Shown here piece by piece: positions 5,145-10,022 of a DNA stretch of 10,022 nucleotides. Position 1 is the first letter of the stretch; each line of letters opens with the position of its first letter. The stretch spans positions 1 to 10,022 of the forward strand of contig WLMD01000049.1 in NCBI GenBank assembly GCA_009700405.1, read 5' to 3'. The notes under the pieces are model-generated. The model did no database searches. It was not told the DNA's origin and saw nothing but the letters and a program-made list of their open reading frames with translations. The DNA is from Actinomycetota bacterium (GTDB lineage Bacteria; Actinomycetota; Actinomycetes; Nanopelagicales; Nanopelagicaceae). The position numbers and the translations under genes were made by a program.

Positions 5145-6404
5145 AATGGGCGCATCGCAACATTAATGGTGCATACCTCGCCGCTGGATCAGCCAGGCAT
5201 TGGTGATGCAGGTGGAATGAATATTTATGTTGTAGAAAGCGCAAAGCGCATGGCGGCAATGGGCGTGACTGTTGATATTTTCACCAGACGCAATCATGCT
5301 GATCTGCCGGAAACGGTAGAACTTTCACCTGGCGTCACAGTCAGACACTTGGATGCCGGCCCGGTTGATGGCGTTACAAAAGAAGAGTTGCCGAAATATT
5401 TTTCCGAACTTTCAGATCGTTTCATGGAAGCTCTGCAAGGTCGCACTGCCTATGAAGTTATCCATTCTCATTATTGGATTTCTGGCGAAGTCGCCATCGC
5501 TGCAAGTAAGAAATTGCAGATTCCGCTTGTTCATACGATGCACACGATGGCAAGAGTTAAGAATCTCAATCTTGCTGAGGGTGAAACTCCCGAACCAGTT
5601 GCTCGTGCAATGGGCGAAACTGAAGTTGTAAGCGCGGCGAAAGCTCTCATTGCAAATACTGATGCTGAGGCGGCCAGTCTTGTTTCGTTGTACGGTGCGT
5701 GCCCGGACATTGTTCACGTTGTGGCTCCAGGTGTTGACCTCTACACATTCACACCAGGCTCTGGCCGAAGTGTGGCACGAGCCGAATTAAACATTCCCGC
5801 GGATGCCCAAGTCATCTCATTCGTAGGGCGCATTCAGCCGCATAAGGGACCAGAGTTACTCATCCGTGCAACCGCTGAAATGCTTTCACACTCACCACAT
5901 CTGCGCACCAAACTCATCGTGTTCATTATCGGAGGAGCCTCGGGTAGCGGAATTAAAGAAGTAGAAAGAATGAAAGAACTTGTTCAATGGTTGGGCATCA
6001 GCGATGTCGTTCGATTCCTGCCACCAGTTCCGCGCGCGCAATTGCCAAATTGGTACCGAGCCGCTGACTTAGTCTGCGTTCCTAGTTATTCAGAATCTTT
6101 TGGACTTGTTGCACTTGAAGCCCAAGCGTGCGGCACACCAGTTGTTGCAACGGCAATCGGTGGTCTGCGTACTGCAGTTGCTGATGGAATTTCAGGTGTC
6201 TTAGTTGATGGGCACGATCCGCGAGCATGGTCTTCGGTACTTGCACGATTGTTGGGAGAGCCACAACGGCGCGTATTACTTTCAATGGGAGCTATTGAGC
6301 ATTCATCTCACTTTGGTTGGGATGCAACAGCACGCGGAACCCTGGATATTTATGACCGGGTGTTATCAGAGACCGCTCAGCAGCGCGCTGCATACGGTAG
6401 ATAA
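5142..6404 (+). CDS. mshA: MshA, D-inositol-3-phosphate N-acetylglucosaminyltransferase
   Basis: MshA transfers GlcNAc from UDP-GlcNAc to 1L-myo-inositol-1-phosphate (D-inositol-3-phosphate), the first committed step of mycothiol synthesis. The 420 residues form a GT4, GT-B fold enzyme of normal family length. The glycine-rich GDAGGMN (21-27) is the MshA-type acceptor loop. HSHYWISG (108-115) and HTMHTMARVKN (131-141) follow in the N-terminal domain. FVGRIQPHKG (227-236) gives Arg230 and Lys235 for the UDP diphosphate, and SESFGLVALE gives the EX7E pair Glu318-Glu326. Together with the mshD-like gene at 604 the window covers the first and last steps of the pathway. mshB and mshC are not here. 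The following gene, 5 bases away, is YbjN, the same order as Rv0486-Rv0487. Confidence 0.95.
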   Translation: MNGRIATLMVHTSPLDQPGIGDAGGMNIYVVESAKRMAAMGVTVDIFTRRNHADLPETVELSPGVTVRHLDAGPVDGVTKEELPKYFSELSDRFMEALQGRTAYEVIHSHYWISGEVAIAASKKLQIPLVHTMHTMARVKNLNLAEGETPEPVARAMGETEVVSAAKALIANTDAEAASLVSLYGACPDIVHVVAPGVDLYTFTPGSGRSVARAELNIPADAQVISFVGRIQPHKGPELLIRATAEMLSHSPHLRTKLIVFIIGGASGSGIKEVERMKELVQWLGISDVVRFLPPVPRAQLPNWYRAADLVCVPSYSESFGLVALEAQACGTPVVATAIGGLRTAVADGISGVLVDGHDPRAWSSVLARLLGEPQRRVLLSMGAIEHSSHFGWDATARGTLDIYDRVLSETAQQRAAYGR

Positions 6405-6409
6405 TATTC

Positions 6410-6892
6410 ATGGCTGCAATCGATCCACGCATTACGATAGAAGAATTCCTTGATTCTCACGCTCTTGAATTTGAACGAAGCAACGCTGATACTTTTATGG
6501 TCACTTTGCCAGGTGAAAAGAAGCTCGAAACACATTGCGCACTTGTAGTTGGCCAGCATTCTTTAAGTATTAACGCTTTTGTCATTCGCAAACCCGATGA
6601 GAACCAAGCAGAGGTTCACCAGTGGTGTTTGCGAAAAAATGCTGGAATGTATGGAGTTGCCTACGCGCTAAATGAAGTGGGAGATATCTTCCTTGTGGGT
6701 CGATTGCCACTAAATGTCATAACGGATAGAGAGATAGACAGACTCTTAGGAGCGGTTCTTCAGTATTCTGATTCAGCATTTAACCCATTACTTGAGTTGG
6801 GATTTTCGTCGGCGATTAGACGTGAATGGGCCTGGCGGGTGTCTCGCGGTGAATCACTTGCCAACCTTGCAGCTTTTGAGCATTTGATTTAA
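6410..6892 (+). CDS. YbjN-domain protein (Rv0487 type)
   Basis: The 160-residue product belongs to the YbjN family, which adopts a type III secretion chaperone-like fold and has no settled biochemical role; in E. coli YbjN affects stress response and motility. Visible family features are LPGEKKLETHCALVVG (33-48), AFVIRKPDENQ (56-66), GDIFLVGRLPL (91-101) and a C-terminal FNPLLELGF...EWAWR. It starts 5 bases after the mshA stop, with no clear ribosome binding site; TAGATA six bases before the ATG is a poor leaderless candidate, so coupling to mshA is more likely. The constant pairing of this family with mshA in Actinobacteria points to a shared operon rather than to a known shared task. It ends in a TTAA shared with pit. 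Confidence 0.85.
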   Translation: MAAIDPRITIEEFLDSHALEFERSNADTFMVTLPGEKKLETHCALVVGQHSLSINAFVIRKPDENQAEVHQWCLRKNAGMYGVAYALNEVGDIFLVGRLPLNVITDREIDRLLGAVLQYSDSAFNPLLELGFSSAIRREWAWRVSRGESLANLAAFEHLI

Positions 6893-7893
6893 GGCAGTCC
6901 AAGGAATCTAAATAGAACATGAAAGAGCGCGGCGCACAGTGCTGCAGCCGGCAAGGTGAGAACCCAAGCAATGAGGATATTTCCAACCGTCCCCCATTTA
7001 ACCCATTTGCGCCCACGCGTTGCACCTGCGCCAATAATGGATGAAGTGATCGTATGGGTTGTACTTATGGGCGCTTTGAAATGGATTGCCATAACAAAGA
7101 GCACCCCGGATGCGACAGTTTGAGAAGCAAACCCACGGATAGGGTCCATTTCAATCATTCTCTTACCGAGAGTTTTCATTATTCGCCAACCGCCGGCATA
7201 TGTTCCCAAACTTATTGCTAGCGCTGCGGCAACTTTTACCCATACTGGAATTGAATCGCCAGAATGAAAACCTCCAACAACTAAAGCTAGAGTAATTACG
7301 CCCATGGTCTTTTGTGCATCTTGTAAGCCATGACCGAGAGACATAGAGCCAGCGGCTACTACTTGACCGACGCGAAAGCCTTTACCAGCAACAGATTTCT
7401 TGGAGTTTCGAAAGATCCATTGCAGCGCAAGTGTTAATAGAAAAGCGAGTGATAAGCCAACAATTGGAGAAATAACCATAGGGATTGCGACTTTATCCAC
7501 GACGCCCTTCCAGTGGATTACCTCTCTGGCTGCAAGCGCAGAGCCAACCAGGCCACCAATTAATGCATGCGAAGATGATGATGGAAGTCCAAACCACCAT
7601 GTAAGAAGGTTCCACGTGATCGCACCAAGCAGTGCCGCCATAACAACGACGAGTCCTGCGTTACTTGATTCGACTTCAATTATTCCTTTACCAACTGTCT
7701 TAGCCACACCTTCGCTGATGAAGGCCCCAAGCAAGTTGCCGACTGCGGCAATGGCCAGGGCGGTCCGCGCTTTGAGGGCCTTTGTGGCTACCGAGGTTGC
7801 AATTGAATTGGCTGCATCATGGAAACCATTCGTATAGTCAAATGCAAGCGCTGTAAAGACAATTAGAATTACTAATAAATAGGAGGAGTCCAC
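6889..7893 (-). CDS. pit: Pit-family low-affinity inorganic phosphate transporter
   Basis: This inner-membrane carrier takes up phosphate as a metal-phosphate complex using the proton gradient. The 334 residues are almost wholly hydrophobic with about ten predicted helices. The two halves carry the diagnostic motifs: GFHDAANSIAT (23-33) and its second copy GHGLQDAQKTMG (187-198), and PSSSSHALIGG (104-114) and its second copy PISTTHTITSS (275-285). The start is GTG at 7893, three bases after the DUF47 stop and without a good ribosome binding site, so translation is coupled. DUF47-pit is the standard order for this transporter with its accessory protein. Low affinity and Pi specificity are family knowledge; sulfate uptake is less likely given the neighbours. 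Confidence 0.94.
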   Translation of the reverse strand: MDSSYLLVILIVFTALAFDYTNGFHDAANSIATSVATKALKARTALAIAAVGNLLGAFISEGVAKTVGKGIIEVESSNAGLVVVMAALLGAITWNLLTWWFGLPSSSSHALIGGLVGSALAAREVIHWKGVVDKVAIPMVISPIVGLSLAFLLTLALQWIFRNSKKSVAGKGFRVGQVVAAGSMSLGHGLQDAQKTMGVITLALVVGGFHSGDSIPVWVKVAAALAISLGTYAGGWRIMKTLGKRMIEMDPIRGFASQTVASGVLFVMAIHFKAPISTTHTITSSIIGAGATRGRKWVKWGTVGNILIAWVLTLPAAALCAALFHVLFRFLGLP

Positions 7894-7896
7894 GAA

Positions 7897-8511
7897 TTAG
7901 GATTCTTTTAGTGCAATTGTTCGTATTGTGCGCGCAACTCGCGCCATCTCATCTAATGAATCTTCGAAAAGATTTATTACAGAAGCCACTCGCAGAATCG
8001 TCATGGCATCAAAATCTCCACCGAAAAGCAAAGTAGTTATTCGTCGATGTATCCGATCACCTTCATCTTCTATGCGATCGGCTTCTACATAGTAATGATC
8101 TAGATCTTTAAGGGTTTTTAGTCGTGGCATGCTACTGGCCGTCAACTCCGCTAGCCGACGAGCAGCATCCACCAATTCGATCGTTCCTTGAGGAAATTGG
8201 CCAACTCCGTGGAGAATTACTAAATCTGTTGCTTCTTCCAATGCATCCATAGCATCATCTAAATAATTAGCTAATTGCTGCAAATCTCCACGGTCATATG
8301 GCGTGACGAACATGTCGTTTACCCGTCGGATGATTTTCCCTAGTAATTCATCTGCCTCAGTTTCAATTTTTCCGATGCGCTTAGCCAAATCGCTTCGGCC
8401 TTCAATAGGCCCGGTGACCAAATCAACGGCGGTTCGAGCACCTGATGCAAGTCTTTCAGCAAGCGAGGTGTAGAGATCAAAAAGGACTGCATCTTTTGGA
8501 GTCAACGCCAC
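7897..8511 (-). CDS. DUF47 / PhoU-divergent protein, Pit accessory regulator
   Basis: The 204 residues form a PhoU-like helical bundle (Pfam PhoU_div). Visible marks are ETEADELLGKIIRRVN then FVTPYDRGDLQQLANYLDDAMDALEE, and the second-half EADRIEDEGDRIHR, each with the acidic residues that hold metal in PhoU-like proteins. Proteins of this type are encoded next to Pit and modulate it. The start is GTG at 8511: GAGGAG lies 6 bases upstream, and the product then reads MALTPKDAVLFDLY, as in relatives. The same frame runs on to a TTG at 8586, but that would cross the gpm start, add 25 residues with no family match, and is rejected. It heads the DUF47-pit operon divergent from gpm. Confidence 0.9.
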   Translation of the reverse strand: MALTPKDAVLFDLYTSLAERLASGARTAVDLVTGPIEGRSDLAKRIGKIETEADELLGKIIRRVNDMFVTPYDRGDLQQLANYLDDAMDALEEATDLVILHGVGQFPQGTIELVDAARRLAELTASSMPRLKTLKDLDHYYVEADRIEDEGDRIHRRITTLLFGGDFDAMTILRVASVINLFEDSLDEMARVARTIRTIALKES

Positions 8512-8523
8512 AAGAATCTCCTC
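8512..8523 (-). promoter_or_regulatory. Ribosome binding site that sets the DUF47 start
   Basis: GAGGAG on the minus strand (8518-8523) lies 6 bases before GTG at 8509-8511. It is the best Shine-Dalgarno in the window and decides the start codon. Confidence 0.8.
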
Positions 8524-8545
8524 GGTATCGTCGGTGAGTATTAGG

Positions 8546-8553
8546 AGTATAAA
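8546..8553. promoter_or_regulatory. Face-to-face -10 boxes of DUF47-pit and gpm
   Basis: TATAAA on the plus strand (8548-8553) can serve gpm, and TATACT on the minus strand (8546-8551) can serve DUF47-pit. They share four base pairs, so both promoters cannot be occupied together. For gpm this leaves a leader of about a dozen bases with AGGA (8561-8564) as the ribosome binding site. Neither -35 box is clear. Confidence 0.5.
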
Positions 8554-8571
8554 TCGTGGCAGGATAGGAAC

Positions 8572-9321
8572 ATGAGTAATTACCAATTAATTCTTCTGCG
8601 CCACGGTGAAAGTGAATGGAATGCCAAGAATCTCTTCACTGGCTGGGTTGATGTAAAGCTCTCTGAAAAGGGCCAGACTGAGGCTGCGGCTGCGGGAGAC
8701 ATGCTCAAGAGCCGGGATTTATTGCCTGACCTCTTGCACACATCATTACTTCGCCGAGCGATTCATACTTCGCAGTTAGCTCTTGATGCTTGCGATCGCC
8801 ATTGGATTCCAGTGCGCAGATCATGGCGCCTTAACGAACGCCACTATGGCGCCCTTCAAGGAAAAGATAAAGCAGCGACTCTGGCCGAATACGGCGAAGA
8901 GCAATTCAAATTGTGGCGTCGTTCATTTGATGTTCCGCCGCCACCCATTGATGACGCAGATCCTTTTAGCCAAGCACATGATGTGCGCTACGCCGCCCTC
9001 GGAAGTTCACTTCCAAAGACTGAATGTCTCAAGGATGTAGTTGCTCGCATGATGCCATATTGGGAAGGATCGATTCTCCCTGACTTGAAGACGGGTAAGA
9101 CTGTTCTTGTTACAGCACATGGTAATTCGCTTCGTGCACTTGTTAAGCACCTTGATGGAATTTCAGATTCGGATATCGCGGAGTTAAACATTCCAACAGG
9201 TATTCCGCTTTTGTATGAACTCAACGATCAGATGATGCCCACGATTCAAGGTGGAGAGTACCTAGATCCAAACGCTGCGAAAGCAGCAATTGAAGCAGTT
9301 GCAAATCAGGGAAAGCGTTAA
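8572..9321 (+). CDS. gpmA: 2,3-bisphosphoglycerate-dependent phosphoglycerate mutase
   Basis: The enzyme interconverts 3- and 2-phosphoglycerate in glycolysis and gluconeogenesis. The 249 residues are of standard dPGM length. LLRHGESEWN (8-17) gives the phosphorylated His11, LRRAIHT gives Arg61/Arg62 for substrate binding, RLNERHYG gives Glu89 as proton donor/acceptor, and TAHGNSLR gives His183. The fingerprint NLFTGWVDVKLSEKG (20-34) is specific for dPGM within the histidine phosphatase superfamily. The start is ATG at 8572 with AGGATAGGA before it. The gene shares a 60-base divergent region with DUF47-pit and a TTAA stop with phoU. The gpm-phoU neighbourhood echoes gpm1-senX3-regX3 in mycobacteria. 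Confidence 0.96.
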   Translation: MSNYQLILLRHGESEWNAKNLFTGWVDVKLSEKGQTEAAAAGDMLKSRDLLPDLLHTSLLRRAIHTSQLALDACDRHWIPVRRSWRLNERHYGALQGKDKAATLAEYGEEQFKLWRRSFDVPPPPIDDADPFSQAHDVRYAALGSSLPKTECLKDVVARMMPYWEGSILPDLKTGKTVLVTAHGNSLRALVKHLDGISDSDIAELNIPTGIPLLYELNDQMMPTIQGGEYLDPNAAKAAIEAVANQGKR

Positions 9322-9971
9322 GCTTTTTCTGAAGCGTATTCGCCAGTAACAAGGAAGTAGACGCGTCGGCAGACTGAGACTGCATGGTCTGCACAGCGTT
9401 CGTAATAACGTCCAAGTAGCGTCATGTCGATTGCTGTTTCAATGCCATGTGGCCATGCATCATCTAACAATGTTAAAAATAGTTTACGATGAAGCTTGTC
9501 CATCTCGTCATCATCTTTTTCTAGTTGGATAGCGGCTTCAAGGTCATGGTTTTCAATGACGTGGGCTGCCTTGGTAATGATCTTCCCGGCTACTTTTCCC
9601 ATTTCTTGAATGGTGAGAGAAAGTTCTGGAGGTACCGCAGTTGATGGGTAGCGCATGCGAGCAACTTTGGCGATGTGATGGGCAAGATCTCCCATGCGCT
9701 CAAGATCGGCGCTCATGCGCAATGAAGTAACCAAGGTACGCAAATCTCCTGCGACAGGTTGTTGCCTAGCTAACAGGTTCAAAGTTCTGGCATCGAGATC
9801 ATGTTGCAAAGTGTCAATGCGTGAATCCTCAGCGATGACTTCTTCGGCTAATTTCAGGTCTGCGGTGAGCAGGGCGGTCGTGGCGCGCTCCATAGCCGTT
9901 CCGACAAGTTGAGCCATCTCAACAAGGGTCGTTCCGACGGAGTCGAGTTCATCATGAAAGGCGTCGCGCAT
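9318..9971 (-). CDS. phoU: PhoU phosphate-signalling regulator
   Basis: PhoU damps phosphate starvation signalling through the PhoR/SenX3-type kinase and adjusts Pi uptake. The 217 residues form two three-helix repeats. The metal-binding motif is ADLERMGDLAHHI (88-100) in the first and GRYYERCADHAVSV (187-200) in the second, followed by the usual RRVYFLVTGE end. AEDSRIDTLQHDLD (47-60) is also typical. The start is ATG at 9971, 6 bases from a TAnnnT box and with no ribosome binding site, so it is probably leaderless. It transcribes away from the right edge, where Streptomyces has phoR-phoP divergent from phoU; a sensor kinase beyond the window is expected but not seen. Confidence 0.95.
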   Translation of the reverse strand: MRDAFHDELDSVGTTLVEMAQLVGTAMERATTALLTADLKLAEEVIAEDSRIDTLQHDLDARTLNLLARQQPVAGDLRTLVTSLRMSADLERMGDLAHHIAKVARMRYPSTAVPPELSLTIQEMGKVAGKIITKAAHVIENHDLEAAIQLEKDDDEMDKLHRKLFLTLLDDAWPHGIETAIDMTLLGRYYERCADHAVSVCRRVYFLVTGEYASEKA

Positions 9972-9983
9972 GAAGGAATGTTA
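9969..9983 (-). promoter_or_regulatory. Leaderless promoter of phoU
   Basis: Minus-strand TAACAT (9978-9983) lies 6 bases before the phoU ATG. The region 17-18 bases upstream is G/C-rich without a -35 match, which would suit a promoter that depends on an activator. Confidence 0.5.
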
Positions 9984-9993
9984 TCTGTCCGAA

Positions 9994-10005
9994 GGCGAAA
10001 TCGCC
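9994..10005. repeat. Short inverted repeat upstream of phoU
   Basis: GGCGA, two bases, then TCGCC form a 5-base inverted repeat located where the phoU -35 region should be. It may be an operator; with arms this short it may also be chance. Confidence 0.25.
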
Positions 10006-10013
10006 CCCTTGTA

Positions 10014-10020
10014 GGTGAAC
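10014..10020 (-). promoter_or_regulatory. PHO-box-like half site at the right edge
   Basis: On the minus strand the bases read GTTCACC, the exact core of the direct-repeat unit bound by Streptomyces PhoP, followed by TACA to complete an 11-base unit. It is 43-49 bases from the expected phoU start point, a normal position for an activator. The partner repeat would lie 11 bases further out, beyond the window; the unit on the phoU side (10003-10009) does not match. Confidence 0.45.
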
Positions 10021-10022
10021 AG

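Noticed and set aside
5412..5717. 101-codon minus-strand frame inside mshA
   Set aside because: Antisense shadow of a clear MshA coding region; composition is not protein-like and there is no ribosome binding site.
7400..7837. 145-codon plus-strand frame inside pit
   Set aside because: It is the opposite strand of a well-supported membrane transporter and shows no family motif or start signals.
7881..7886. AGGAGG on the plus strand
   Set aside because: No plus-strand gene follows; it is the reverse of the Ser-Ser-Tyr codons at the pit start.
8512..8586. Longer DUF47 frame starting at TTG 8586
   Set aside because: It would overlap the gpm start, adds residues without family similarity, and lacks a ribosome binding site; GTG 8511 has a strong GAGGAG at 6 bases.
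1..10022. Intrinsic terminators, tRNA or other RNA genes, insertion sequences, CRISPR, toxin-antitoxin or phage-defence genes
   Set aside because: Gaps are too short for them and no GC-rich hairpin with a T run, transposase, repeat array or defence domain was seen. The genes are ordinary core functions.

Overview
This window looks like a chromosomal core region from a low-GC, streamlined actinobacterium, most likely of the freshwater acI / Nanopelagicales type. The phylum call rests on gene content: GlnR next to a mycothiol synthase (MshD-type) gene, MshA followed by a YbjN-domain protein, then phosphoglycerate mutase and PhoU, an order that recalls the glnR-mshD and mshA-Rv0487-gpm1 loci of Mycobacterium and the matching Streptomyces region. 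The low-GC, streamlined part rests on base composition well below that of most Actinobacteria (judged by eye, not computed) and on extreme packing: no gap exceeds about 75 bases, and no intrinsic terminator was seen.

Layout. 1-618: 3' part of a class III aminotransferase (+). 604-1793 (-): glnR followed by a half-length mshD. 1869-3181 (+): a Nur/Fur-type metalloregulator overlapping ygfZ. 3178-3546 (-): a DsrE-like protein. 3600-5123 (+): an unlisted 37-residue membrane protein, a nitrobindin-like barrel protein and a type III (Rhizobium-type) asparaginase. 5142-6892 (+): mshA and a YbjN-domain gene. 6889-8511 (-): a DUF47 (PhoU-divergent) protein and a Pit phosphate transporter. 8572-9321 (+): gpm. 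9318-9971 (-): phoU. The last 50 bases are the phoU promoter region and hold a PHO-box-like heptamer at the window edge.

How the genes fit together. The left half is rich in thiol, metal and iron-sulfur functions: mycothiol synthesis at both ends of the pathway (MshA first step, MshD last step), Nur, YgfZ, a Cys-containing DsrE protein and a putative haem barrel. GlnR and the asparaginase point to nitrogen metabolism. The right half is phosphate homeostasis: DUF47-Pit, PhoU, and probably a divergent sensor kinase just outside the window.

Two architectural themes recur. First, three of the four convergent gene pairs share a single TTAA as both stop codons; the fourth overlaps by 15 bases. Second, several transcription units have a TAnnnT -10 element exactly six bases before the ATG, as expected for leaderless mRNAs. 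The most unusual single gene is the mshD, which has lost its N-terminal GNAT domain and its last strand. No mobile element, CRISPR array, RNA gene or clearly novel multi-gene system was found.
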